From: Arthrobacter_H rhombi | GTDB taxonomy: Bacteria; Actinomycetota; Actinomycetes; Actinomycetales; Micrococcaceae | Assembly (NCBI RefSeq): GCF_039526245.1 | Contig: NZ_BAAAIV010000006.1 | Coordinates: forward strand, 90,802-154,801 | Direction: 5' to 3' | DNA: 64,000 bases | In this document: piece after piece, positions 53,831-62,285 of the stretch | How positions within the stretch are numbered: position 1 is the stretch's first letter | How the letters are laid out: each line of letters begins with the position of its first letter | The notes under the pieces: generated by a model | The model's database searches: none | Told to the model about the DNA's origin: nothing | What the model saw: only the letters and a program-made list of their open reading frames with translations | Position numbers and translations under genes: made by a program

Positions 53831-54643
53831 ATGAAGCGAACCCCCCGTCCGCGCACGTCCCGCACCACCGCCGCCGTCGCCCCCTGGCCGCATCCCAGCG
53901 GTGCGGTCCCGCCGCGGATCCCCGCCGAACTGGTGCCCCGCCATGTGGCCATCGTGATGGATGGCAACGGCCGCTGGGCCAACCAGCGGGGGCTGCCGCG
54001 CACCGAGGGGCACAAGGCGGGGGAGGCTGCGCTCCTGGACGTGATGGCCGGCGCCATCGAGATGGGCGTCAAATATGTCTCCGTCTACGCCTTCTCCACC
54101 GAGAACTGGAAGCGCAGCCCCGACGAGGTCAAGTTCCTCATGGGCTTCAACCGCGACGTGCTGCACCGCCAACGCGACCAGCTCGACGCCTGGGGGGTCC
54201 GGGTCCGCTGGGCCGGACGCCGACCCCGGCTCTGGCGTTCGGTCGTGAACGAACTGCTCACCGCCGAGGAACAGACCCGGGGCAATGATGTCTGCCACCT
54301 GACGATGTGCGTGAACTATGGCGGCCGTGCGGAGATCGCCGACGCGGTCACGGCCATCGCCGAGGAGGTCGCCGCCGGCCGGCTGTCGCCCCGCGGCATC
54401 TCCGAGAAGACGATCGGCCGCTACCTGGACGAACCCGATCTGCCGGACGTCGATTTGTTCCTGCGTTCCTCGGGGGAGCAGCGGACCTCGAACTTCATGC
54501 TCTGGCAGTCCGCGTACGCGGAGATGGTCTTCATGGACGTCCTCTGGCCCGATGTGGACCGCAGGACCCTCTGGGAGGCCATCGAGATCTACGCCCGCCG
54601 TGACCGCAGGTTCGGCGCCGCCCTGGACACTCCCACCGCCTGA
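53831..54643 (+). CDS. uppS: Cis-prenyltransferase (polyprenyl diphosphate synthase) UppS
   Basis: It makes the C50/C55 lipid carrier for peptidoglycan and other envelope glycans. The 270-residue protein has a Pro/Arg-rich ~35-residue N-terminus, then the signature HVAIVMDGNGRWANQRGLPRTEGHKAG (catalytic Asp in MDGNGRW), FSTENWKRSP and the C-terminal RSSGEQRTSNFMLWQ. I chose ATG 53831 over the TTG one codon earlier. The recO-uppS pairing is typical of actinobacteria. Confidence 0.93.
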   Translation: MKRTPRPRTSRTTAAVAPWPHPSGAVPPRIPAELVPRHVAIVMDGNGRWANQRGLPRTEGHKAGEAALLDVMAGAIEMGVKYVSVYAFSTENWKRSPDEVKFLMGFNRDVLHRQRDQLDAWGVRVRWAGRRPRLWRSVVNELLTAEEQTRGNDVCHLTMCVNYGGRAEIADAVTAIAEEVAAGRLSPRGISEKTIGRYLDEPDLPDVDLFLRSSGEQRTSNFMLWQSAYAEMVFMDVLWPDVDRRTLWEAIEIYARRDRRFGAALDTPTA

Positions 54644-54661
54644 CGCAGCCCGGGCGGGGCC

Positions 54662-55738
54662 TCACCGGCCCGGCAGGTAGCCGTCGCTGAACCGGGTGAC
54701 GGCGTCGTAGGCCTTGCGCCGGGTCGGTGCCGCGGAGGTGAACAGGTCGTGCATGCCGCCTTCGATCCGCGCAATCGATACCTCGTTGCCCAGTTTCAGG
54801 GCCCGCTGCCTGACCGTCTCGACCTCGATGATCGTATCGGTCACCAGCATCTCGGGTTCGAACACCGTCCCCAGGTGCGTCTTGCCCGAGGTCATGACCA
54901 GCACCGGGCACCGGATGTCCAGCCCGCGGGCCACCTCGGCGTGGCCGGAGAGCACCGCCGAAATCCACCCCGCAGTCACGGGGAAGGCATGGCGGGGCCG
55001 CCACAGCGGATGCACCTCCCACTCGCCGTGGGCCCGGTTGGAGAGCGACTGCCAGTAGTGGTCCACCTCGGGCAGCTTGATGCGTGCCTTCGGCCGCACC
55101 CGCGCCAACGGTTCCAGCAGCCCGGCGGCTGCGTTGCGGACCAGCCAGCTGCCCTGCATCTCCAGCCAGGGGGAGTTCAGCACCAGCGCCGAGAGGACCC
55201 CGGGGTGGCGGTTCGCCCACAGGCTGGCGGTCAGGCCACCGGTGGAGTGGGCGATGACCACGATCCGGCCCAACTGGCCCACGTCTTCACGGATGGTTTC
55301 CAGCGCAGCCTCGATGTCGGCGTCGTACTCCGCCAGTTCGGTGACGAACCCCGGGGTCTGCCAGGCGCGCAGGCTCCGTCCGTAACGGCGCAGATCCAAG
55401 GCGTAGAAACGGTAACCGCGCTCCGACCAGTAACGGGCCAGCTCGGGGTTGTAGAAGTAGTCGGTCCAGCCATGCAGACCCAGCACGACGTCGACGGGGG
55501 CCTGCCCGGCGCGGGTTCCCCGGGCCCGGTCCAGGCCCTGGCGCACGTTGAGCATGGCATCGCGCCAATGCGGCCTCTCCTGTGGCAGCGGCAGGTACCG
55601 CACCAGGGTGGCGCTGAACGGGCCCTCCTCGTCGTGCCCGGGGCAGATGCTGGTGTAGCTGAAGCCCGGACCCAGATCGTCGTCGAGCCATTGCCCGGGT
55701 TCGGTGTCGATCGCGTACTGTGCTTCGTGGCTGCGCAT
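54662..55738 (-). CDS. Alpha/beta hydrolase, monoacylglycerol-lipase-like
   Basis: The 358-residue cytoplasmic protein has oxyanion block LGLHGWTDYF near residue 87, nucleophile Ser in VIAHSTGG (about 167-174), an Asp candidate in the GTVFEPE/SGKTHLG region, and a His in GGMHDLF near residue 333. The N-terminal ~80 residues precede the core fold. Serine aminopeptidase S33 or lysophospholipase-type specificity is the best guess; the substrate is unknown. ATG 55738 is preferred because a minus-strand -10 (TATGCT) lies 6 nt before it and upstream codons overlap pyrD. Confidence 0.82.
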   Translation of the reverse strand: MRSHEAQYAIDTEPGQWLDDDLGPGFSYTSICPGHDEEGPFSATLVRYLPLPQERPHWRDAMLNVRQGLDRARGTRAGQAPVDVVLGLHGWTDYFYNPELARYWSERGYRFYALDLRRYGRSLRAWQTPGFVTELAEYDADIEAALETIREDVGQLGRIVVIAHSTGGLTASLWANRHPGVLSALVLNSPWLEMQGSWLVRNAAAGLLEPLARVRPKARIKLPEVDHYWQSLSNRAHGEWEVHPLWRPRHAFPVTAGWISAVLSGHAEVARGLDIRCPVLVMTSGKTHLGTVFEPEMLVTDTIIEVETVRQRALKLGNEVSIARIEGGMHDLFTSAAPTRRKAYDAVTRFSDGYLPGR

Positions 55739-55744
55739 AGGTCG

Positions 55745-55750
55745 AGCATA
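55745..55750 (-). promoter_or_regulatory. -10 box (TATGCT) for leaderless hydrolase gene
   Basis: On the minus strand, TATGCT is 6 nt before the ATG at 55738. It is divergent from the pyrD promoter about 40 bp away. Confidence 0.4.
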
Positions 55751-55786
55751 ACCAGCACGAAGTTGGCAGCGGTGCCGCGCGCAGGG

Positions 55787-55792
55787 AAGACT
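55787..55792 (+). promoter_or_regulatory. -10 box (AAGACT) for leaderless pyrD
   Basis: AAGACT lies 6 nt before the pyrD ATG. No PyrR-type hairpin is visible here, unlike the main pyr operon. Confidence 0.35.
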
Positions 55793-55798
55793 GGGACC

Positions 55799-56872
55799 AT
55801 GCGCATCTATCCCGCCTTCTTCCGTGTCGTCTTCTCGGGCATGGATCCCGAAAAGGCCCACCAGATCGGTTTCCGGCTCATCCGGATGGCCGAATCCACC
55901 GGCGCCTCGGCGGTCCTGCGCCGGATCACCCGGCCGCACCCGAGCCTGCGTCGCACCGTGATGGGCATCGACTTCCCGTCGCCGTTCGGACTCGCCGCCG
56001 GGTTCGACAAGGAGGGCCACGGGGTGGCGGCCCTGGCCGATCTGGGGTTCGGTCACATCGAGGTCGGCACCATCACCGGGCAAGCCCAGCCCGGCAACCC
56101 GAAGCCCCGCCTGTTCCGGCTGGTCGAGGACCGGGCCGTCATCAACCGCATGGGCTTCAACAACGACGGCGCCGTGGCCGTCGCCCCCCGCATCCGCCAG
56201 GTGCTCCCCACCTTGGCGCGGCGCTTCGGTTCCACCCGGCCGGTCGTGGGCATCAACATCGGCAAGACCAAGCTGGTCGAGCTGGACGATGCCGTGGAGG
56301 ACTACCTGGACAGCACCCGGGCGCTGGCGGCCAACGCCGACTACCTGGTGGTCAACGTCAGCTCCCCGAACACCCCCGGGCTGCGGCTGCTACAGGGGAT
56401 CGAGACGTTGCGCCCGCTGCTGGCAGCCGTCGGCCGGGAAGCCGATGCCACCGCCGGACGGCATGTGCCGCTGCTCGTCAAGATCGCCCCCGACCTGGCC
56501 GATGCCGACGTCGACGACGTCGCGGCGCTGGTCCTGGAGCTCGGCCTGGACGGCGTCATCGCCACCAACACCACCATCGCCCGCAGCGGGCTGGTGACCG
56601 TTCCCGACCGGATCCGCGAATACGGCGCAGGCGGACTCAGCGGCGCACCGTTGAAGAGCAGGTCGCTCGAGGTGCTGCGCCGGCTGCGCTCCGTGCTTCC
56701 AGCCAGCACCACGGTCATCTCCGTCGGGGGAGTGGAAAGCGCAGACGACGTCCTCGAACGCCTCACGGCAGGGGCGGATCTGGTCCAGGGGTACACGGCG
56801 TTCCTCTACGAGGGACCGTTCTGGGCGTGGCGCATCAACCGCGGGCTGCGCCGGGCGCTGTCCGGCCGCTGA
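55799..56872 (+). CDS. pyrD: Dihydroorotate dehydrogenase (quinone), class 2 PyrD
   Basis: This FMN enzyme on the membrane oxidises dihydroorotate to orotate with menaquinone. The 357-residue protein has the class 2 N-terminal helical extension (MDPEKAHQIGFRLIR), GLAAGFDKEGHG, INRMGFNNDGA, the catalytic Ser in VNVSSPNTPGLR (near residue 190), the FMN-binding IATNTTI, and SVGGVESADDVLERLTAGADLVQGYTAF. It is unlinked to the pyr operon at 7-16 kb, as is common for class 2 genes. Confidence 0.95.
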   Translation: MRIYPAFFRVVFSGMDPEKAHQIGFRLIRMAESTGASAVLRRITRPHPSLRRTVMGIDFPSPFGLAAGFDKEGHGVAALADLGFGHIEVGTITGQAQPGNPKPRLFRLVEDRAVINRMGFNNDGAVAVAPRIRQVLPTLARRFGSTRPVVGINIGKTKLVELDDAVEDYLDSTRALAANADYLVVNVSSPNTPGLRLLQGIETLRPLLAAVGREADATAGRHVPLLVKIAPDLADADVDDVAALVLELGLDGVIATNTTIARSGLVTVPDRIREYGAGGLSGAPLKSRSLEVLRRLRSVLPASTTVISVGGVESADDVLERLTAGADLVQGYTAFLYEGPFWAWRINRGLRRALSGR

Positions 56873-56889
56873 GGCCGCATCACGCCCCC

Positions 56890-56933
56890 ACGACGGAGGG
56901 TCCCACCGATGATTCGGTGGGACCCTCCGTCGT
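56890..56933. terminator. Terminator between pyrD and DUF3043 gene
   Basis: A perfect 20-bp stem (56890-56909 with 56914-56933) around a TGAT loop separates two convergent genes. It is followed by CTTTG on the plus strand. Confidence 0.8.
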
Positions 56934-56949
56934 CTTTGCTGGGGGAGTG

Positions 56950-57534
56950 CTACTCGACCTTCGCCCCGCGGGAGACCTGGGGCTTGGGCAGCCGCAACTT
57001 GCGGAACTGCAGGCCGCGCATGCAGGCGTACCAGAGCACGCCGCGGTCCTGGCTGCCGAACTTGGTGACCAGGCGCTTCTTCAGCTGGCGGCTCATGATG
57101 AACGAGTCGATGATCGTGATGCCCAGGACGATCCACAGCCCGAAGGTGATGTAGGCCTGGATCTGGACGTTCTTGGTCATCGTGAACGCCACGACCAGGA
57201 ACACCAGGATGACGATCATCAGGAATTCGCCGACCATCCATCGGGCGTCGACGAAGTCACGGGCGAACCGCTTCTGCGGGCCCTTGTCGCGGGCGGAGAG
57301 GTAGCGTTCGTCGCCGGTCTCATTGGCGATGCGCATGCGTTCCTGCGCGGCCATCCGCTGTTCGCGGGCCTGGGCCTTGGCCACCTTGCGGTCGGTGGGC
57401 ACCAGCGGGCGCTTGTTCTGCGCCTGCTGGTTGTTCCGACGTGGCGTCGGGGCACCCTTGCCCACGGTCGGACGTTCGGGCTCTTCTGGGGTGGCCGGCG
57501 GCTGTGCGGCATCGGCTTTTTTGCTTCCAAACAC
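56950..57534 (-). CDS. DUF3043 membrane protein
   Basis: The 194-residue protein starts FGSKKADAAQ and has a long polar, basic N-terminal half (to residue ~95) ending in KGPQKRFARDFVDARWMVGEF. Two transmembrane helices follow (about 100-120 and 127-147), then a basic tail with RGVLWYACMRGLQFRKLRLPKP. The KRFARDFVD...RRN pattern marks the actinobacterial DUF3043 family, whose function is unknown. It starts with GTG 6 nt after a minus-strand TAGACT, so it is probably leaderless. Confidence 0.85.
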   Translation of the reverse strand: MFGSKKADAAQPPATPEEPERPTVGKGAPTPRRNNQQAQNKRPLVPTDRKVAKAQAREQRMAAQERMRIANETGDERYLSARDKGPQKRFARDFVDARWMVGEFLMIVILVFLVVAFTMTKNVQIQAYITFGLWIVLGITIIDSFIMSRQLKKRLVTKFGSQDRGVLWYACMRGLQFRKLRLPKPQVSRGAKVE

Positions 57535-57540
57535 GCCCTC

Positions 57541-57546
57541 AGTCTA
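57541..57546 (-). promoter_or_regulatory. -10 box (TAGACT) for leaderless DUF3043 gene
   Basis: On the minus strand TAGACT is 6 nt before the GTG at 57534. It forms a compact divergent pair with the plus-strand TAGGGT at 57584. Confidence 0.45.
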
Positions 57547-57583
57547 GCGGCGGGCAGCCCGCAACCGAAACGCCGTCCAGTTG

Positions 57584-57589
57584 TAGGGT
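57584..57589 (+). promoter_or_regulatory. -10 box (TAGGGT) for leaderless dipeptidase gene
   Basis: TAGGGT is 6 nt before the ATG at 57596, and no Shine-Dalgarno intervenes. Confidence 0.45.
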
Positions 57590-57595
57590 GAAGCC

Positions 57596-59011
57596 ATGAC
57601 TACTTCCGATTCCACCACCGGCTCCGTCGATCACGGCGTCGACCTGGACGCCATCACCGAGCGCGTGAACCGCGCCTTCGACCAGACCGTTTCCGAGCTG
57701 AAATCCCTGGTCGCGATTCCCGGCATTGCCTGGGAGGCCTTCGATGTCGCCGAATTGGGGCGCAGCGCCGAAGCCGTCGCCGCCCTGGTGCGCTCCACCG
57801 GCATGGAGGACGTCCAGATCCTCTCCGTCGACACCCCCGAGGGGGTCCCGGGGGCTCCGGCCGTCGTCGGCCGCCGTCCCGCTCAGCCGGGCAAGCCCAC
57901 GATCCTGCTCTACGCCCACCACGACGTCCAACCGCCCGGGGACCTCGAGCTCTGGAACACCGCACCCTTCGAGGCCACCGAAATCGACGGACGACTGTTC
58001 GGCCGCGGCGCCGCCGACGACAAAGCCGGCATCATGGTCCACATCGCGTCGCTGCGCGCGGTGCTCGATGCCGTGGAGGACTTCGGTGTCGGGGTGACCT
58101 ACTTCTTCGAGGGGGAGGAGGAAGCCGGTTCGCCGTCCTTCCGTCCCTTCCTCGAGCAGCACCGTGACCTGCTGGCCGCCGACGTCATCGTCGTGGCCGA
58201 TTCCAGCAACTGGAAGGTCGGGGTCCCGGCACTGACCACCAGCCTGCGCGGGATGGTCGGCGCCGTCGTCGATGTCCGTGTGCTCGATCATGCGGTGCAC
58301 TCGGGCATGTTCGGGGGACCGGTCCTCGACGCCCCCACCGTGGCAGCGCGCCTGATCGCCTCCTTCCACGACGACGAGGGGAACGTTGCCGTCGAGGGGC
58401 TGCTGGCCCGGGACACTCAGCCCGTCGACTACCCTGAAGCCGACTTCCGTGCCGACTCCTCGGTGCTGGACAGCGTCCGCCTCGCCGGATCCGGGGCCTT
58501 GGCCGACCGGCTCTGGAACAAGCCGGCCCTGTCGGTGATCGGAATCGACGTGCCGTCGGTCGCCGTTTCGTCCAACACCCTGCAGCCCGCGACCCGGGTG
58601 AAAATCAGCGTCCGTCTGGCGCCGGGCCAGGATCCGCAGGCAGCGGCCGACGCCCTACAACGCCATGTCGAGGCCCAGGATCTCTTCGGCGCCCAGGTCG
58701 ACTTCGCAGCCGTCGAACAGGGCAATGCCTTTTCCACGGACACTTCGGCCGCCGCCGCACGGGCCAGTCTCTGGTCCCTCGAGGCTGCCTGGGGTGTTCG
58801 TCCCGTGGAAACCGGGATCGGCGGCTCGATTCCCTTCATCGCCGACCTGCTCGAGCTCTACCCCCAAGCCCAGATCCTGGTCACCGGCGTGGAGGATCCC
58901 GACTCGCGGGCACACAGTGCCGACGAGTCGCTGCATCTCGACGATTTCCGCAAGGCCATCCTGGCCGAGGCACTGTTGCTGGCACGCCTTGACGCACAGG
59001 GCCTGCAATAG
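57596..59011 (+). CDS. M20 family metallopeptidase (dipeptidase)
   Basis: The 471-residue protein is a two-metal M20 peptidase: YAHHDVQPPGD (near residue 103) provides the first His and Asp, GRGAADDKAGI the bridging Asp, and EGEEEAGSP (about 175) the general-base Glu and a metal Glu. The lid/dimerisation domain spans about 215-370. HSGMFGG and GGSIPF also match. It resembles CNDP-like dipeptidases annotated in actinobacteria beside DUF3043. No signal peptide is seen, so it is cytoplasmic. Confidence 0.92.
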   Translation: MTTSDSTTGSVDHGVDLDAITERVNRAFDQTVSELKSLVAIPGIAWEAFDVAELGRSAEAVAALVRSTGMEDVQILSVDTPEGVPGAPAVVGRRPAQPGKPTILLYAHHDVQPPGDLELWNTAPFEATEIDGRLFGRGAADDKAGIMVHIASLRAVLDAVEDFGVGVTYFFEGEEEAGSPSFRPFLEQHRDLLAADVIVVADSSNWKVGVPALTTSLRGMVGAVVDVRVLDHAVHSGMFGGPVLDAPTVAARLIASFHDDEGNVAVEGLLARDTQPVDYPEADFRADSSVLDSVRLAGSGALADRLWNKPALSVIGIDVPSVAVSSNTLQPATRVKISVRLAPGQDPQAAADALQRHVEAQDLFGAQVDFAAVEQGNAFSTDTSAAAARASLWSLEAAWGVRPVETGIGGSIPFIADLLELYPQAQILVTGVEDPDSRAHSADESLHLDDFRKAILAEALLLARLDAQGLQ

Positions 59012-59094
59012 GGCCGGTCCGTCGTACCATGGAGGATGAGAGGACGGCACGCTACGGTGCCGCTCTCCGAGACAAGCACTATTTGGAGGACCAG

Positions 59095-59472
59095 ATGACC
59101 GCCACGACCAACGAATCCACTGTCGGCTCCACCGAAGAACTCGAGACCCACGAGGTACTCCTGTCCGATGTGGCCGCGGGCAAGGTCCGCAGCCTGCTGG
59201 AGCAGGAAGGACGCACCGACCTGCGCCTGCGCGTGGCTGTCCAGCCCGGCGGCTGCTCGGGCCTCATCTACCAGCTCTACTTCGACGAGCGCATGCTCGA
59301 CGGCGATGCCGTCCGCGATTTTGACGGCGTCGAGGTCATCGTCGACAAGATGAGCGTGCCCTACCTCAGTGGCGCATCCATCGACTTCGAGGACACCATC
59401 TCCAAGCAGGGATTCACCATCGACAACCCGAACGCCGGCGGCTCCTGTGCCTGCGGCGATTCCTTCCACTAG
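59095..59472 (+). CDS. erpA: Iron-sulfur cluster insertion protein ErpA (A-type)
   Basis: A-type carriers deliver Fe-S clusters to apo-enzymes. The 125-residue protein has the three cluster Cys: one in QPGGCSGLIYQLYFDE (near residue 56) and the pair in GGSCACGDSF at the C-terminus. The ATG at 59095 is fixed by TTTGGAGGA 7 nt upstream; an upstream in-frame ATG would add 22 unconserved residues. It precedes the cytochrome oxidase genes, as in mycobacteria and relatives. Confidence 0.93.
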   Translation: MTATTNESTVGSTEELETHEVLLSDVAAGKVRSLLEQEGRTDLRLRVAVQPGGCSGLIYQLYFDERMLDGDAVRDFDGVEVIVDKMSVPYLSGASIDFEDTISKQGFTIDNPNAGGSCACGDSFH

Positions 59473-59566
59473 GAAGCCGGGCCGGCCGGAATCCCGTGAC
59501 CACGTAACCATCGGTTGACACGGGGTTTCGGTCGGCATTCCGTCGGGCAAGAGGGTAAGCTCTACG

Positions 59567-59686
59567 ATGAGTAGTAAAACTATTGGTCTCGCCAAGCCGG
59601 TACCGGATGCATTGCTGCGCCCGATGCCATGTGCGGTTTGGACGAGATCGCGTATCGCACCAACAAAGAGGAAGGGCCGTCTGTGA
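59567..59686 (+). CDS. Possible 39-codon upstream ORF overlapping ctaC start
   Basis: An ATG 5 nt after TAAGCT (59556-59561, possible -10) opens a 39-codon frame beginning MSSKTIGLAKPVP whose TGA overlaps the ctaC GTG (GTGA). The C-terminal end is basic (TKRKGRL). It could be a leaderless upstream ORF coupled to ctaC, or simply chance coding in the leader. I know no homologue. Confidence 0.25.
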   Translation: MSSKTIGLAKPVPDALLRPMPCAVWTRSRIAPTKRKGRL

Positions 59687-60558
59687 GTTCGCAAGACCGA
59701 ACCAGCAGCAGTCGCAGAGGCAGGGCCAAGGTACTGGCTTTGGCCGGCGCGGGGGCGTTGCTGTTGACGGGTTGTTCAGAACAAGTCCAGCGTGGCTGGC
59801 TCCCGAACGAAACCCGGGACGTCACCAACAACACGGGAATGATCCAGGACCTATGGGTCCACACCTGGGTGACAGTCCTACTCGTCGGCATCCTGACATG
59901 GGGCCTGATGATCTGGTGCATCGTGGCCTACCGGCGCCGCAAGGGCGAAACCGGATACCCGCGCCAGCTGAGCTACAACCTGCCGATGGAAATCCTGTAC
60001 ACGGCGGTCCCGCTGATGATGGTCCTGACCTTCTTCACGTTCTCGGACACCACCCAGCGCACCGTTGATGCGCCCGTGGATTCCCCGCTCGTGGTCGATA
60101 TCCAGGCCAAGCAGTGGTCCTGGGACTACAACTACAGCTACAAGGGCGAAGAGAAGTACGACGCCAACGTCCAGGCCCACCTGGACGGCTCGGCCGGCAA
60201 GGAAGCCACGCTTCCCACCCTGTACCTCCCGGTCAACGTTCCCGTGACCCTCGAGCTCAACAGCCGCGACGTCATCCACTCGTTCTGGGTTCCCGCGTTC
60301 CTGCAGAAGCTCGACATGATCCCAGGCAAGACCAACCGCATCTTCCTCACTCCGCAGGAAGAGGGCACCTACGCCGGCAAGTGCGCCGAGCTGTGTGGCG
60401 AGTACCACTCGGAGATGCTGTTCAACGTCAAGGTCGTCTCCGAGCAGGAGTTCGAGGCCAAGTTGTCGGACATGAAGAAGGGACACATCGGCGAGCAATA
60501 CAACCGCAAGCCCGATGACGTCAACTCCATCATGATTCCTCATGAGGAAGGGAAGTAG
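59683..60558 (+). CDS. ctaC: Cytochrome c oxidase subunit II (aa3 type) CtaC
   Basis: Subunit II takes electrons from the cytochrome bcc complex to subunit I. The 291-residue protein has a lipoprotein signal (basic RRGRAK, hydrophobic stretch, lipobox LLTGC near residue 33), two transmembrane helices (about 62-83 and 104-122), and a periplasmic cupredoxin domain. The CuA site CAELCGEYHSEM (C-x3-C-x3-H-x2-M) lies near residue 232, with its other ligand in the HSFWVPAF block. GTG 59683 follows GAGGAAGG. ctaD starts 6 nt downstream. Confidence 0.95.
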   Translation: MSSQDRTSSSRRGRAKVLALAGAGALLLTGCSEQVQRGWLPNETRDVTNNTGMIQDLWVHTWVTVLLVGILTWGLMIWCIVAYRRRKGETGYPRQLSYNLPMEILYTAVPLMMVLTFFTFSDTTQRTVDAPVDSPLVVDIQAKQWSWDYNYSYKGEEKYDANVQAHLDGSAGKEATLPTLYLPVNVPVTLELNSRDVIHSFWVPAFLQKLDMIPGKTNRIFLTPQEEGTYAGKCAELCGEYHSEMLFNVKVVSEQEFEAKLSDMKKGHIGEQYNRKPDDVNSIMIPHEEGK

Positions 60559-60564
60559 GTCGGC

Positions 60565-62283
60565 ATGACTACCTACGAATACGCGACGGACGAGGCCAAG
60601 CCCCTCGCCCCCCGGGTCGTGCCGGTATCAAAGGGACGCATCGTCGTCAACTGGATCACCTCCACCGACCACAAGACCATCGGGTACATGTACCTGATCG
60701 CCTCGTTCATCTTCTTCTGCATCGGTGGCGTCATGGCGCTGCTGATCCGTGCCGAGCTCTTCGAGCCGGGCATGCAGATCCTGCAGACCAAGGAACAGTA
60801 CAACCAGCTGTTCACCATGCACGGCACCATCATGCTGCTGATGTTCGCGACCCCGCTCTTCTCTGGGTTCGCCAACGTCATCATGCCGTTGCAGATCGGC
60901 GCACCGGACGTGGCCTTCCCACGACTGAACGCCCTGGCCTTCTGGTTCTTCCTCTTCGGTTCCACCATCGCCGTTGCCGGTTACATCACCCCGCAGGGTG
61001 CAGCGTCGTTTGGCTGGTTCGCCTATGCGCCACTGTCGAACACCACGTTCAGCCCCGGTGTGGGTGGTGACCTCTGGGTCTTCGGCCTGGCCCTGTCGGG
61101 CTTCGGCACGATTCTCGGTGCGGTCAACTTCATCACCACGATCATCTGCCTGCGTGCCCCCGGCATGACGATGTGGCGCATGCCCATCTTCACCTGGAAC
61201 ACGCTGATCACGGCGCTCCTGATCCTGATGGCCTTCCCGCCGCTGGCAGCTGCACTGTTCGCCCTGGGCGCCGACCGGCGCTTTGGTGCGCATATCTATG
61301 ACCCGGATGCTGGCGGCCCGATCCTGTGGCAGCACCTCTTCTGGTTCTTCGGCCACCCCGAGGTCTACATCATCGCCTTGCCGTTCTTCGGCATCGTTTC
61401 GGAGATCTTCCCGGTCTTCAGCCGCAAGCCGATCTTCGGTTACAAGGGCTTGATCTTCGCGACCATCTCCATCGCCGCACTGTCGGTGGCTGTGTGGGCG
61501 CACCACATGTACGTCACCGGCTCGGTCGCCCTGCCGTTCTTCGGCTTCATGACCATGCTGATCGCCGTTCCAACGGGCGTGAAGTTCTTCAACTGGATCG
61601 GCACCATGTGGCGAGGGTCCATTACCTTCGAGACACCCATGTTGTGGAGCATTGGCTTCCTCGTGACGTTCCTCTTCGGTGGACTCACTGGCATCATCTT
61701 GTCGGCCCCGTCGCTGGACTCGCATGTGTCTGACACGTACTTCGTCGTCGCACACTTCCACTACGTGGTCTTCGGCACCGTGGTGTTCGCGATGTTCGCG
61801 GGCTTCTACTTCTGGTGGCCCAAGTGGACCGGCCGGATGCTCAATGAGCGCCTGGGCAAGATCCACTTCTGGATGCTGTTCACCGGCTTCCACGGCACGT
61901 TCCTGATCCAGCACTGGCTCGGTGTCATGGGCATGCCCCGTCGCTACGCCGACTACATGCCGGAGGACGGATTCACCACCATGAACCAGTTTTCCACCGT
62001 GTTCGCCTTCATCCTGGGTCTGTCGATGATCCCGTTCTTCTGGAACGTGTGGGTCACCGCCCGGTCCGCCAAGCGAGTCGAAGTAGATGATCCGTGGGGC
62101 TTCGGTGCCTCGCTGGAGTGGGCCACCTCGTGCCCGCCGCCGCGTCACAACTTCCACTCGATTCCCCGGATCCGTTCGGAGCGTCCGGCCCTGGACCTCC
62201 ACCACCCGGAGCTCTCGGCCCGAACCACCCCGACTGCCGGTGTCGCCAGTGTCTTCGGACCGGCCGACCAGAAGGACGTGTAA
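60565..62283 (+). CDS. ctaD: Cytochrome c oxidase subunit I CtaD
   Basis: This 572-residue catalytic subunit binds heme a and the heme a3-CuB centre. Twelve transmembrane helices are visible. Metal ligands occur in TMHGTIMLLMF (heme a), WFFGHPEVYI (CuB His and cross-linked Tyr), WAHHMY (CuB) and VVAHFHYVVFG (heme a3 and a). The His-Pro-Glu-Val-Tyr motif marks an A-type proton-pumping oxidase. The C-terminal ~55 residues are cytoplasmic. ctaF begins 2 nt after its stop. Confidence 0.97.
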   Translation: MTTYEYATDEAKPLAPRVVPVSKGRIVVNWITSTDHKTIGYMYLIASFIFFCIGGVMALLIRAELFEPGMQILQTKEQYNQLFTMHGTIMLLMFATPLFSGFANVIMPLQIGAPDVAFPRLNALAFWFFLFGSTIAVAGYITPQGAASFGWFAYAPLSNTTFSPGVGGDLWVFGLALSGFGTILGAVNFITTIICLRAPGMTMWRMPIFTWNTLITALLILMAFPPLAAALFALGADRRFGAHIYDPDAGGPILWQHLFWFFGHPEVYIIALPFFGIVSEIFPVFSRKPIFGYKGLIFATISIAALSVAVWAHHMYVTGSVALPFFGFMTMLIAVPTGVKFFNWIGTMWRGSITFETPMLWSIGFLVTFLFGGLTGIILSAPSLDSHVSDTYFVVAHFHYVVFGTVVFAMFAGFYFWWPKWTGRMLNERLGKIHFWMLFTGFHGTFLIQHWLGVMGMPRRYADYMPEDGFTTMNQFSTVFAFILGLSMIPFFWNVWVTARSAKRVEVDDPWGFGASLEWATSCPPPRHNFHSIPRIRSERPALDLHHPELSARTTPTAGVASVFGPADQKDV

Positions 62284-62285
62284 GC

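Noticed and set aside
59629..59682. Longer ctaC start 18 codons upstream
   Set aside because: It would put 18 unconserved residues before the lipoprotein signal peptide; the GTG at 59683 has a good GAGGAAGG site.
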